Of a DNA stretch of 64,000 nucleotides, positions 12,680-27,100 are shown piece after piece. Position numbers and translations under genes: made by a program. Origin of the DNA: Toxotes chatareus (Eukaryota; Chordata; Actinopteri; Toxotidae); assembly GCA_016801885.1 (NCBI GenBank), contig CM028886.1, positions 3,482,501-3,546,500 of the forward strand. The letters are read 5' to 3'. The stretch's first letter is position 1; the number at the start of each line of letters is the position of its first letter. A model generated the notes under the pieces. The model ran no database searches, was not told the DNA's origin, and saw nothing but the letters and a program-made list of their open reading frames with translations.

Positions 12680-15424
12680 CCATGCATTCATCTATAAGTA
12701 TCACTGAGCTTAGAGGGAAAAAAAAAAGAAATGTTCCTTGAGGTGTACACAAAAAAACAAAAAACACGTTCATGGGGCTCGGCGTTAGTACATGTGAATC
12801 TCAAAGATATCGTTAAATCTCTCTTTTATCCCCATCATCCGGCCGCTCTTTCCCCATTTTCTCTGCCACTCCCTCCTTCATTTTCTGTGCCATTCTCTCC
12901 GTTGCAGCCATCATCACTTTTAATCTTGACAGAGGAGGAGACAGGGTCCTTCCACGACTCTGCAGCTGACACAGTGCCCTCGGCTACGATGTCGATCAGG
13001 CAAACTGTGCCGCTGTTATCTCTGTATTCCACAGACATCAACGGGAAAAAGGGGATTATTGTTGAAAGTGCACACTGATCCCAGCTCTGTGGTATTGCTC
13101 ACTTTTCAGATTTCCTCATTCGTCTGTGAGAGAGAGTGAATATTATACTGAGGATTGTGGACTTCAGAGAACAATACATTAAAAAGGATTTGGATATTTG
13201 TATCTGTTTTTTTTTTTTAACCATCTAAATGGTCAAAGGGATGTAAGAATCAGCTGCACAAAAAGGGACTAACATCCAAACGACAAATTCCTGATTCTAT
13301 TAGTTCCCAGCCATAATTGCAGTCAGACACATGAGGATCTAATTAGTGTGTTGTTGTGTTGTATATATACAGAAATCATGGCAAAGTCTCTGCACATATG
13401 TGTTAATGTATGATAGTGAACTGAGTATAACTACCAAGAAAACAGTTCAGCTCATATCTTTATTGTATAACTACTTAACAGCAAAAATGTAACTATGAAA
13501 AAGTGCTCAACAAATTCATCTACCGACTGAACAAAACAGTGTAGCTGCTTAACAAAATGTTACTACACAACAAAAATGTAAGCACACATCAAAACATTAA
13601 TATGGCTGCTAAATACCATTACATTGGGCCAAAGGCCACAATGCAGTCAGGGAAAATCACATTAGAAGTCCCCTGCTATGTCCTATTTATTTAACATTAC
13701 TCACCTACAGTATTTCTTATATTAATAACAACAAGTGACCCATGATGCTTTGCCCGTCATCGTGACTGTTACAGGATGGCTTGGGGGGCTTTGGCCTCGT
13801 CTTGGCAGGATGTGGTAAAGGCGGAGGGAACGCAGTCACTGCGGGAAGCCATAAAGAAAAAACATCTCGCTGAAGACCTGTGAACCTGAGCAGAACTGCA
13901 GTAAACAGATTTGTTGTTGCATGACGACCCATATTTGTACTAACAAGGCAAAACACACTGGGAGCCTGTACCGTATAATTGAGTTTATTCTGTTTTGAGT
14001 GTTGCCACATGTTAGCAGTGTGCTGTCAAGGTTTGAGGACTAAGGTCAGTGTCTGATAACGTTCGTGCTATACACGAAAGGGTCCCTCTGGCCTTGTGCC
14101 TGTGACTCTTTCTTTCTCCTCTATTCTCCAGCCTGAGCATTGAGCCTCCAGTTATTTTCTGAATTCCCAGGGATTAGACTGTCCCCATTGCCATGGAGAT
14201 GATTGTGCAGTGGGTGTAACGGGTCAGGAATCAGGCAGTATTAGTTTCCTGGAGCCAAAAGCTTCACTTACAACCTCATGTGCATTTCCACTGATTGTGA
14301 TTGATGTTAGTTCCACCAAAAGCATAATTTTGTAATTATTTTACAGAGGCATTATGATCTCATTATGATGAATGTTTTACAGGTTGTGAAGCCAAAACAA
14401 AACAACGTCGGTTAGATATAATGAGAAAAGCACGTTAGTGTCAGAAACCGCACTGTGTCATGTCGGAGCCCATCTTAAAGCAGCCGTGCCCAAAGCAGCC
14501 AGATTTTTACTGTGTTTTTTACTTGTCAAAACAGCCTCTACAAAAATGAAAAATATAGAATATGGCTGAGTTCAGAAAGTTTCTGGGAGGAGTGCCAGGG
14601 ATTCCAAGAAATTATGTAGCTTCTGGGAATTTTAGCCAGTGGATCACTGTGCAGGTGATCAATCTTTTGCACTTTTTGTATGAGCCACATTAAGTGGTTG
14701 TCTTCTATTTCTGCATCAATTTATCACCTTCGAGTTTAAACATTGTGCCAGCACACTGGAAATACCAGCCGGTTCTTCCATGTGCAAAGACAAAAGAAGG
14801 AAGGACACAGCCACAGAAGCTGTGGCTGTTGGTGATGGTGAAGTAGGTAATAGCCTAATTATTTTAATATAATGTTTTTCAAAATTATGTTATAAGCAAA
14901 ATGTTCATTGGTTTTGGTTGTTACAGTAAAACTTGTTTACTTCTGGTAAATTTCAGCTCTTATCCTTTCTATCACTGGGAGGTTCGAGAATTGGCCGGGC
15001 AGTGAAACATTTCAGGTGAAGTCGGGCAGCAGTTAGGAAAGCTTCCTACAGCACTGACAACTGCTCTGGGATGTACAGCAAGAGCTTGTGCCAGGTTGAG
15101 TAGACTTCTAAAGGCAACAGGAGTGATCTCCTATCTGGACTCGGCCCAAAAACCTCCCCGAGAGCATGGCAAGACACCTAACAAGTTTATATCAGTTGAA
15201 CTGCAAGTAAACTGCAGGCTGAGGTGCCGCAGCTTTCGAACTGGGTGAACTTCAAGTGACATGTTCGGTGATTTAGAATGACTGGACTTGACTGTAGGGA
15301 CTACAGTGGGGGGTCAAAGGTGATGAAGCTTATTTCAGAGCGTATGCTGAACTCAGCAAGGTGTTGACGTAGAGATGCTGATCTGTACTAAGGGGCGCCA
15401 GAGTGTAAGGAGGTCAGGCAGAAG

Positions 15425-15466
<42 letters not shown>

Positions 15467-18400
15467 ACTAAGTATTTAGTTGGTGCCAAAGTGCTGCCAG
15501 GACTCTAGTCTTGACTGGATTAAGCAGACTTTTTTATTTTATAATGATATTAGCTTGCAGTGCATCTTGCTGCTCAGTTTTGGGCCAGTGGAGTTGGTGA
15601 CAGCATCACCCTTCAACTGTCCTCTTCAGCTGAGCCAGGCTGAGGATGGTGCAGGGTGCCGCCATCTTTGGGAGGAGTCGTCTGTAGATACAGTGCATTC
15701 ACTTTTTCCACATTTTATTACTTTGCAGCTTTTTCCTAAAGCCATTCACGTTCTTTTTTTCCCTCATTACTAAAAAGGAGGAGCTGAAATATAACATTGA
15801 CATCTGACATATTCAGACCCTTGACTCAGGACTTAGTTTAAACACCTTTGGCAGCAATTACAGCCTCGAGTCTTCTTGGGTGTGACGCGACAAACTTTGC
15901 ACACTCGGATTTGGGGATTTTTTGCCATTCTTCTCTGCAGATCCTCTCAAGCTCTGTCAGGTTGGATGGGGACCGTCGGTGAGCAGCCATTTCCAGGTCT
16001 CTCCAGAAATGTTCGATCGGGTTCAAGTCAGGGCTCTGGCTTTGACACTCAGGGACATTCAGACAGAGTTGTCCCTAATACATGATGAGGGAGAAAATGA
16101 ATTTAAATGATTTTAGCATAAGAACATAACAGAATGTGAAGAAAGACGAGGGCTCTGCAAACTTTCTGAGTGCACTGAATACTGAAAGAGTGTAACAGGA
16201 AAAAAAAAATGAAAGGACACACAGGAGTGTGACATTATTTTAATTTTAAGAAAACTCAGGTTGATCATCCTCAGCAGTGCTGAGGCTGCGTTTGGGCCAA
16301 TATTTGTACTGCATCACACAAAACCTACACAAACCTGTTGTAATAATGTGTGTGGCTGGAGAGGAATGGCAAACGTCCAGTTCTCTGTTTGATTTTGCTT
16401 CTTCTTTTTTTTCATGAGCTGTTTGAGCTTCACTATATCAAACACCAACTTATACTCTTGTGCTTTACAGTCACTTCCTTATTATGGAGCCAAAGTCATC
16501 ACATCACTTACCAAAGTGAAGGCTGAAACTGGCTTAAAGAAATGCTCACCTTATGAGAAATGCATTTTCTTTTTGCAAAACACATTGCACTGTCACCCCT
16601 TTGATTTTAGTTTAACCAGGGTTTATTTAGGGTTTTATTAGCTGTTGTGAAATGTCTTGGCATCCGATGAGCCTTAAAACGTGGATTCATTACTTAACAA
16701 CACGGCTGCAAGGGATGTTTGTCTATTTTATTGTGGTATTTCAGGTCTGAATGTGGCCTGACATGACTTTGAGACTGAGATGTCACTTATTCAAATCAGT
16801 TATGAATAAAGAATATAAATGGCTGCCGCTCTCCACTCCTGTTATGATCCATGTGCTCCAGCAGAGCTCAGTGGACAGCACTGGATGCGAGTTGTTGTAA
16901 CTGGCAGCTCAGTGTGTCACTGTGAAGCACGATGGTGCGACAGAGGAACATATGTGCTCCGCAAGATTTTTCCCAGGTTAAAAAAAAAGAAGCGAGAAAA
17001 ACACTCACATACATTGACAAAATGGATTTGTAAAGTCTGAGGAGCCTATGTGGGAAGTGTGTTTTCAGCAAACCCGTCAGTTAATGCAGCACCACATGTC
17101 TAAAAAGAGCCCACATCAGAAAGAGGAAGTGTTTAAGCGCCCAGTGTGACACTCCACTTTCCCGCCTCATTCACCTCATCGATTTTCTTAATCAAAGGCT
17201 AAACTGATTTACAGCCCAGTGCCGTTACAGGAGCCTAAAAAAAAAATTATCAGCCTCTCATATCTCTCGCTCTCCCGCTCTGAGCAACATCTTTGGAAAT
17301 ATGTTGGAATGTACAAAGCCAAAGGTTCAGAAGAATAATCTCTTTCAACACATTTGACCTGTGTGCAGAGGAAAAAAACTGAGGAAATCAAAGCCCAGAG
17401 ATGGAGAAATATCCCAAAAAACAAACAAACCAACAAACAAAAACCAAGAATAACAAGCAGACTGAGATGGTTAAAACTGTTGACTGTGTCATGACCCTGT
17501 GTGCTAAGGAAAAAGAGATTGAAGTAATGAAGCTTGTCGCCAGACTCAAACACTGCTTTGCTGGATTTTTTGACTTTTATATAACAGACCATAAAGTCGG
17601 GCTTTAAATGTGGGCCCTGTTTTCATTCCACTACGCTGAAAATCAATAACTGCATTTAGATTAGTTTGTGAAGTATCGGTTAATGGTTTGCTGTGCTCTT
17701 ACAAGCTGGGCGTTTTCCCAGTCTAGCATTTACAGAGTTCTTGAACTTTAATGGCCCTTTGTTAGATTGAAAAGAAAAACTGAGCTTTGGGAATTAGGGC
17801 AAATGTAGTTTCATAAAGGATGAAGAAAACAAGATTCTTCTGAGGGAATCACGAACCAGCCGAGGCTGTTTTTCTCTAAAGCAGTCGTTCTCAACCTGTG
17901 AGATCCCGTTAGGAGGATGCAGAGAGAACAAAGGTTTTATTTCAAAGCTTTTCTTATGAATCAATTTTCTGGTGAAGGCTTTTTCCCTCTGAAATAATTA
18001 ATAACAGACTTTAGTTCGATGTCTAATAATTTATTGAAATAGCCTGAAAAGTGTTTCTTCTGACGGGTGAATGCACGTCATGGCTTACAAATCTCGTCCA
18101 TAAAGACGTTTGATTTCTGATCTTTATGTCCTCCTTACAGGTTATATTGAGGAGGCGTGCATCATCCCCTGTCCTTCAGACTGTAAACTCAGCGAATGGT
18201 CCAACTGGTCACGCTGCAGCAAGTCCTGCGGCAGCGGGGTCAAAGTTCGCTCCAAATGGCTCAGAGAGAAACCTTACAACGGAGGCCGGCCTTGTCCCAA
18301 ACTGGACCACATCAACCAGGTAAAGACGCTGGAACTGAGACACTCTGGAGCTTGGTGTTAAAGCCTGAGGAAAAGATGGAGATAAAACCTGGAGCTTTTC

Positions 18401-21400
18401 TGCTCACCATTGTTTCTTGAATATTTATGAACTGTGCAACAATATATTTATACTTATTACAAGTGTGATACATCTTATACATAATAACACAGGACAGAGA
18501 GAGAGAGAGAGAGAGAGAAATAAATTAATTATTAATGAAAAATTAGCTCGAGTCTGCAGAGCTTTCCTTTACCTTCCCTTCATTATTGCTGCGCTCACTT
18601 TTTGCTGAGCAGCAACAGAACAGAAAGCAACGGGTGCTATAAATGGATCCCATCCACCATATTAATGCCCCAACGTGTGCCAGTTGATTCCTTAAGGTTT
18701 CCATGATTTGCAGAAATGAAATGCTTTCCAGGCCTGTGAGTATCAGCAGATGCAGATTAAGGTTGTGTAGATCTATGCCAGGTAGTGTGTGTGTGTGTCT
18801 GCTAAGTTCACATAGGTATTTATACCAGAGGCTTTTCTGATTATGTCCTCTCGAATGTTACATTAATCATAGGTTCTGCGCTATATGAACAGTTGGCATG
18901 TGCTCATTAATCCATCTGTCTCCTTTTAATCCACCCCAATGCTCGCTGGATATGACTCATTGCTACAGGCCCAGGTAAGAGCTGCTTTTCTCAGCTATTT
19001 GTAGTTTAGTCGCAGATGTTAAGTGTCACTGGTGTCAATGGGTCACTGACAGAGATGCACACAGTCACAATATCCTCACTGTAAGTAAACAAGGTACTAT
19101 GGCAGATGGTTTTATTTATAAGTTTTATAGAGTTTTATTTATACAGACATTTCTCGGAGGCAGAGCTGCTCTGGGGGCAGAAATAATCTCTTTGGCTGCG
19201 TTAAACCTCAGAGAGCTGAATCACTACGTATTAGGCAAAACCTAACTGACAAAGTTGCATGGATAAGACAAAATATTTGTATAAAATATCATTTGCAGAG
19301 GTCACTTTTTTCTTTTTTTTTTTTCCACGACCCCGATGATCTGAGTCACTGAACCCTACACACTGAGGTTTATCTTTGCGTAAGAAAATGTAAAACTATG
19401 CCTCCATTTGCCACTAAATCCATCTGAAAGCATTAAGTACATGAATAAGGTTATTCTGTCCTCAGGTATACGAGGTGGTTCCATGTCAGAGCGACTGTAA
19501 TCAGTACGTGTGGGTCGCCGAGCCGTGGAGCGTGTGGAAGGTCAGCAACGTGGACTTGAAAGAGAACTGCGGCGAAGGCGTCCAGACCAGAAAAGTCAGG
19601 TATCTACCAACCTGTTTTTCTGTCCTTCTGTTTGTGTTGATGTTTACATTATTTATAAACATATAAGTATAGTCATTTTAAATTTAGAATCTATTTAGAG
19701 TCTAGTTGCAGGTGGTCACACCTTAACGAAATGTGACACATCCAGACGTGTATTAACACTGATACAACGACCCTGTGAAAAGTTTCATGTTTTTGGTAAA
19801 ACATAAAAAATGATGCTGAAAAGTTGTGCTTTCAAATAGAAAATTCTAAAATTGAAGAAAGTCAGGATTCAGTTGAAAATAAATTCTGTTCTGTATCTGT
19901 TTATTTATTGTTATATTTTAACACGTGGTTGAAACATAAAATGAAAATTTAAAGTAGAGTGCATGTTGTCCACGTTCAGGCTGTCTGTGTTACACTGACC
20001 CTCCATATCCAGGAGGTTTTTTGTCTGTTTTCATTTCCATAACATTGACCTCTGTTCTGCTGAGCAACACACTCCACTGTGTGAGAAACACACTGTAGGT
20101 TGTCAAGCATCTCATGTGCGGGCCAACTCCATGTCCAGTTAAAACATCTTTAGTTCTTGTATCACAGCTTTGGTAAAATACGGTAAAGTTCAGTGTGTTT
20201 ATCGACCAATCCCACAGGTGCATGCTGAACACCATAGACGGCCCATCAGAGTCTGTGGAGGACTACCTATGTGACCCAGAGGAGATGCCTTTGGGGGCCA
20301 GGGAGAGCCGGCTGCCCTGCCCCGAGGACTGCGTTCTGAACGACTGGGGGCCCTGGAGCCGCTGCAGCCTGGTGAGTACTGAACCCAGATCAGACAGCAG
20401 CAGCTCAGCTGTCTGGCACAGAGCAGATATGGGAACGTCAGACTTTTGTGAAGCCCACTGAGATTCATCTTGATATCTCTCTCTCTCGTCAGAAATATTT
20501 TCTCTGAGGTTCAAGGAGTTCAAAGCATAACTGCCCTGTGTTATTGTGAGCAGTGTGTGTGTGAATCGTTGTCAACAGGTTATTTCTTGTCCACCAAGGA
20601 GGAATAAAAGAGATATATGAACTGGGAAGCAGGAGAAAATGGCTTATGTATCACCTATATTATACTGTACTCTCTGTGCGTTCAGCAGGGAAGGAAGATG
20701 ATTTATGATAAAGACTCAAAACCTCCTGGGCAGGTTTCCAAATTTACATTTAGTGACACACACACACACACACACACACACAGCTCTCACATCGGCAGTG
20801 ATGCAGCGGCAAATATAAAGCTGCCTAAAAACATTAGTCCTAGTTTGTGATCATCATTTGGCAAACAGTCACACACACACTGTGAAAATAATTAATTAAA
20901 TTTCAGAAACATTTTGATTCAGGATAAGAGACGCAGTGCTGCCAATTTAGTTCATAAATGTTCGCATCTGATGGTGAAACGAGCAGAAGATGAGAATTTA
21001 TCCACCACATCAGGACCTGAGAGACCTTTTCCAACTCAGTGTAAAATGTGAAGACTTTGCAAACTGAGATTTGTAAAGAAACGCTGACCCCTGATTCCAT
21101 CACGGCAGCAAAGCACACACCTACGGGCTACAGCGTGTACACAATCTTCGTTCTCCCTTTTGAACGAGACGTGTAAGGTGTCAGAACATCCTGTTCAGCT
21201 CCTCCGCCCCTGACACCTCTGATTCTTGGTAAAAAGTCATTTTAACTGCTCTGGTCTCACCTGCTGTTCTCACAGCAGCACCCTGGCCATTGTTAATCAC
21301 ACCCCATTCTCTCCCAAAGTGCTTGACACAAAGACTTTCCACAATTCCAGTCTCTACATGGAGTCTGCAGTGGCACCAGCGGGGCCTCTCACATGTTTTA

Positions 21401-24033
21401 TTCATCGTGCCAACGATGGAGTTATTCAAAAGGCTGTCATTTTCTCCCCCAACTCTCTTCTGTGCAAGCAATGACTGTGTAGAATCTGGTGGTTTACCAT
21501 TCCGGGAGACTATCCGTTTCAGCCGTCCTGTCATTTCCTGCTAGAAAAAAAATCGAATTCCACACACTGGGAATCCCTCGGGACCAAGCCTGCGCAGACT
21601 CTGGGAGAATGTCTTGACAAGAAATCTTACATGAATTGTGGCCCAATAAGCTGTGAAATAATCCAGCGAAATTCACAGTTATCTGCTTTAATGTCCAATA
21701 AATGCGGGCATCAGTGTGGCAGGAGCTCTGTGGCTTTGCTCCACTTCAGGGATGTGTCTGTATTTAGTTCTTATCACTCTGCAGTATGGACTGTCTAATC
21801 ATTTACACGTTCTAAAGGCTCCAGATTTTGATGGGGACTCTTTGTTTCAGCCTTGTACCAGAACCAACAGTCGGGTGCGGACGGCGTACGTCCTCCGGTC
21901 GCCCAGTGTGGGGAGGCAGTGCCCTGACACAGCCGATAAGGAGCCCTGCAGCCTGAACCTCAACTGTTTCAACTACTTCTACAACATCACAGGTAAAGGA
22001 AAATACTGAAGAATGTGAAATCTTACTGTGTCTTCTGCAGAGGGCAGGAGCAACTAAGCTCAGTTTAGTGACAGATGTTCGTCTCCTCAGAGTGGAAGCA
22101 CCGTGCGTGCCATGTATTTTGGACGGAGCAGGAACTTTTCTCGACTTTCACCATATCACCAGTATGAAAACAGCACTTGAAATGGGAGCTTTAAAACTCT
22201 CCTAACATCACAGCCTCCATTTCAGCTCCTCGTCTGTTTTAACTGCAGGGCAGGCAATCAATAACTGGCTCATCTGTTTTTTTTTTATTTTATTTTCAAC
22301 AACCTTATCACTTTTGTTTCTTCAGCTAAGATAACGGTGAGGTTTTCTCAGAGCTTGCGCTGTATAATGATGGTGTAAAGTTAATGGAGCTCTTTTGAGT
22401 CTTGCTCACAGCTGCTCTTTGCAAAGCTCCTCTCTGATCACAGGCTAATTTTTGGTTTGTTGGTTGTTTTTCAGTTTATCTCCACTTTTCAAGGAAAGGT
22501 TGAACGGGCACACGTTAAGTTTTCTCTGCGGTAACAACCATCAAAGCCTGGAAGCTGCCAAGTACAAGTGAAACATTTGACAGTTGGCCGCTGTGGGTTA
22601 AATGCCTTGCTCAGTGGCACCTCAGTGCTGATTTCTGAGATTGTGATTTGCTTTAAACAGGGTTACTCAGAGATTTGAGCTGGCAGCCTTCCCAAGCTCT
22701 CCTCTCTAATCTGCAGGAAATCACACCTCCATATCACGTGTCACAGAGGTTACTCTTTCACATTTCCCTCTGGAAGCTCTAACGAACTATTTCAATAAAA
22801 ATAAAGAACAAGAGAGATTGGCAGCGTTCCTATATTTCACTTGTTGAAATTTTTATTGTGTTGCCTTCATTGCTGCTGCCCCACATTCTCAACCAGCCCA
22901 CCCTCCTGTCTTCCTTTTGTGTGGTTAAACCGGGAGATGTGACATAAAATCCCAACTGCTGGGTTCACAGTGGCATACAGGCATCCCAGGGTATATGTAC
23001 ATAATATACAAGCAGAGATTATTATTGGGTAAAGCACTTTTTTTTTTTCATTGTTGATGCAGAGACCATCCAAGCTGCTCCTTCCTTCAGTGTTCCTCTC
23101 CTTGTCTTGCCGCCTTTCTCTCTTACTGTCGTTCTTTCTTGTTGCAATCTCCCTATTTTCAGTCCCCAGAGAGCCACAAAGCTCCTCGGCAGAAGGAGAC
23201 ACAATTCCCTGAGTTGAGCTTGCAAACGAGCTCACTGCAGCTAAAAACAGCCACTCATCTTTGTCAGTGGATGGCACACTTCATGAGTGATACCTCAGCC
23301 TCCCTGTTGTTACAGGGTGTTTCTCTCTTCTTCTTTTTTTTGTTACAACAGCCTGCACACTGTGGTTTTAAAGGCACTGGCACCCTAAGCCTGGAATAAA
23401 ATGTGGTCTTTTCACTTCACAGAAATCATTTTTTGGGGGGGACCGAGGTTCAGCCTCTCAAAGCTCTGAAACTGTCTGGTGGGGTTTACTGAGGAAAACT
23501 CACAGTGATGTTGCTTTTAAATCCTGGTTACTTTTCAGAAGAGGAAACTTAAATCTGCCCGCACAGCTCGCTTATGATGCTAGCATAAAAGGACACTGAT
23601 GGCAGCCAGATTTATTGGATTTAAGTGAGTGGTTTTAAACCTTCAGTGACCTCTTTGCTGACAAAGTTATCATCTGTTATCGACAGGGATCTTTGCCAGC
23701 CAGAAGCTGTTTAGAGTCTGACTCCAAACAGACGACAAAAAAAAACAACAAAACAAAAACAAAACACACACAGGCTGATTATTTTAAGCCTGTAGCAGAG
23801 GGAAAGGATGGCGGAGGGAGAAGTGTGTCATCCAACTAAGGTAATGAGCTGAAGTCAAACTTACAGTACAGCAGGTACCAGGCATGCTCGCTATTCTGCC
23901 GAGTCATCTGGGTGACTGAAGTGGTTTGTCTGTATGCGCGGCACGTCCATCCTAAAAGATCCATACGGACACAGTGCAGTGAAGTAATGAAAATTTTTTG
24001 TTTATGTCAGCAAAGCAGTTTATAGTTGATTCA

Positions 24034-24129
<96 letters not shown>

Positions 24130-27100
24130 GGTCTTTGTGCATCGTGGGACACATTGTGTATCAGCAAATATGACCTGAGGCTAAACAACTTTCAAAGTAC
24201 CATGAGGCAGCATGGTGTGACAGTGCATTTCTGTGTGTTCACCCTTCAAAAGCTAAGACACACCACAGTTGTTTCCCACTGTCTGGGATTTATTCTTTCA
24301 ACAAACATTTGAACACTTTTGAACAGCGTCTCCTTGTGTTTTGTCCCGGCTCATCATCCCACTTCAACTGGAAATACATCCAGCTACAGAAACAGAAAGT
24401 CAGTGAAATGCTATTTGCCTCTAACTTGAATACGTTCCTCTCATTTTCCCCCTCGCCTGCCTTCCAACTTAGCTTTCACGCAGGGTGGTAATATCAACAG
24501 CAGCAACCTGCTGATAACTGGTAAATATTTGCTGTGTGTGGTGACATTTTGAGCTGTTTAATGTGGCAGGTAACAGTTGCCATGTGAGGGTAATATACTA
24601 CTTTAAAATTTAGCTGGAGAATATGTGAATTCATGAAGCGTGAATAATATAAACATGTATATAAGTATTTTTTTATATACATGTTTTATTTTGTCCTTTG
24701 CAGGTGCATGTAAACAGATCAGTAGAGTTGGGACATGGCTGTGAGTCACACTTAAAGCTGTTATTTTTATACAAACAATGGATCAGATAACTGTGGTCAC
24801 TTGCAGTGATGAACCCACAGAGAATTATCACCCAACTCTGTAGTTGTCAGGTCAGTGGAGCATTTAGCATGTTTCAGCTTATTATTTCAGTTTTCCAGCC
24901 TGCAGCTTTACCGTTTTGATTCCCTCTCGCCCTCAGTGTTGTTTTCAGGTGCAGAATGCAGCTGTTTTTAGTGAAAAAGCTCCTGATTCTGCTGCACTCC
25001 ACCAGCCCAGCATCAAACGGGAGAAAGACACAGTTAGCAACTAGCTGGTTATCACATGGAGCATTTAGCAGCTAATCGAGCGATATATTTCCCTCAGGAG
25101 TTGGTAGAGACCAAAAACAGACCCAAAGAAAAGGAGTAAATATTGGACTTACATTCATCAGATGGACACAAACACAACTTCAGATGAATGCTAATGTTAT
25201 GTCTGTTAGATGTGTAAACAAATAACAACTAACACATTACCCATATTAATTTAAAAGCTGATAAAACATCACCGTTGTATTAATGGCTCATTTCCACTGC
25301 CTACAAGTGGCCAAAGAATCAGTTGCTGCTGGTTTAAGTCACAGATATGAGAACACATCTGAACATATCTTGGATTTGGCAGCGCTAAGACGTGTCTGGA
25401 GACTTGAGAATTGAAATCAAAAACATTCAAGTTGTTCTGTTAGAATAAATGAATAAATAAGACAGCATCGGGAAGGCTTTGAACAGCGACTTGCTTCCAT
25501 TCTGACACATTTAAAAGAATGCAATCTCAATTACATAATAAAAATCACTATTGTCTCAACTTTGATCAAATGTTCAAATAACCGTTTTTAGATCTGACAG
25601 ATTTGCATCCTGACTTTAAATTTCCTTATGAAGATTTGGACTTCAGACTTGACTTTAGACTCTCCACTGACCTGAGATGTGAACTGGACTTGCCCCCAAA
25701 GACTTCAAAACACCTCTGATGTACGCTTTGATGGAAAATGACCTTTTCTTAGAGTTTGCACTGATGATGTTCAGGTTAAATTTCCCGGCGATGAAAATGT
25801 GTTGGATTTTTCAATGGCATTTATTTTGAGCTATTATTTGCAGAAAGCAGATGAAATCAGTGACGGAAAATAGATACTAATTATTTTCTGCGTATTTATT
25901 CGACCTGTCATCATGTGGTATTGTTCATTTTTCTCTGGGTGACACAGCTCGGGGAGCCCTGACCTCCCGGTTTGGTGACAGAGGTTTTGAACGTGAACGT
26001 GTTGTGTGTGTTTCTCCTCAGACTGGAGCACATGTCAGCTGAGTCCTAACGCTGTGTGCGGGAGCGGCATCAAGACCCGGATGCTCGACTGCGTTCGCAG
26101 CGACGGCAAATCGGTCGATATAAAATTCTGCGAGGAGGTGAGGCCCGCAAAAATTCCTCAAGTGTCTCCTTTTGTACTTTCCTCCCCCCCTGTGTTTCTC
26201 GGGCAGTTTGGTTTTATACTTCCTTTGTTTGACACACTCATTTTTCTTAATGACTTAATCACATCACTCATTACAATATATCAGCGCACCCTTCCAGTAC
26301 TATTAGGCCCACAGCAACATGAAATATTCAGAAGTATTCCCATGCAGAGATTGTTGTCGTTGCTCCAGGCTGAGTGTTTTATTCATTCATAATGTGTCCT
26401 GGTTCCCTGTAATTGTAGCCGGCGGGCTGTGGCAGAGCCGTCCCCGCAGCTATTTAACCCCTGGCCCGCTTCATCATCTGGCTCATTCACTAAAACACAT
26501 TGTGTCAGGATGCGCTTTCACCGCAGCTTCGATATCCCAGCTCTGCCTGTCTGCCTGATGCTGCTCAGCTCGGGCTGTCCCGTGCCAGAGCAATGGCTTC
26601 TGGGAATTGTAGTGCTGAGAGGTCAAACTGCTGTCTGGCAGTAACAGACTGAGTTGGCTGTGTGCCGTGGCTGTCCGTCTGTGCTGTGAATGAGTTGACC
26701 CTGACCTGTCGCTTCACTTCCTCAATGTGCTGCAGCTGAATTTGGAGAAGAAGTGGCAGATGAACATCTCCTGCGTGGTCGAGTGTCCCGTCAACTGCCA
26801 GCTGTCAGAGTGGTCGTCCTGGTCCGAGTGTTCACAGACCTGCGGGCTAGAGGGTAAGATTCACAGTGTAAAAGACGATGCTCAGCTCTGTGATCAGCTG
26901 AAACTCTGCCAGCGTTGTTGACATTTAGCTGACATTTTTATCTGGAGCACTTTCCAGTGTGATCAAAGATCTGACAGGAGTAACTGGTAACGGGAAGAAA
27001 ATCTGTGACCTTTCGCTAATAAGACATCTTTAAACACTAGGTCACCTTTTCATCATCAATTAGCGTAATCTCGCGATGATGACAAAACTGAAACGTATTT

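Larger units (their letters stand above)
11273..18140 (+). other. thsd7a: Large intron with microsatellites and a Tc1 fossil
   Basis: 6.9-kb phase-1 intron, the largest between two exons in the window. It holds GT tracts (11283-11298, 12567-12585, 12627-12676, 15432-15465), a degenerate AACA/ATGTAACTA-rich repeat stretch (about 13440-13620), an internally deleted Tc1-like element (15690-16177) and a dispersed-repeat-like segment at about 17880-17950. The exon on either side continues the protein without a gap, so no coding sequence is missing. Confidence 0.8.

Noticed and set aside
12731..13078. 115-codon + strand frame
   Set aside because: Low-complexity Pro/Ser/Phe/His-rich translation next to a microsatellite, with an overlapping antisense frame. 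The flanking THSD7A exons join directly.
21181..21544. Overlapping long frames on both strands
   Set aside because: They are mirror images of the same stop-poor stretch, with no conserved motif and no splice sites fitting the gene, whose protein is already continuous here.
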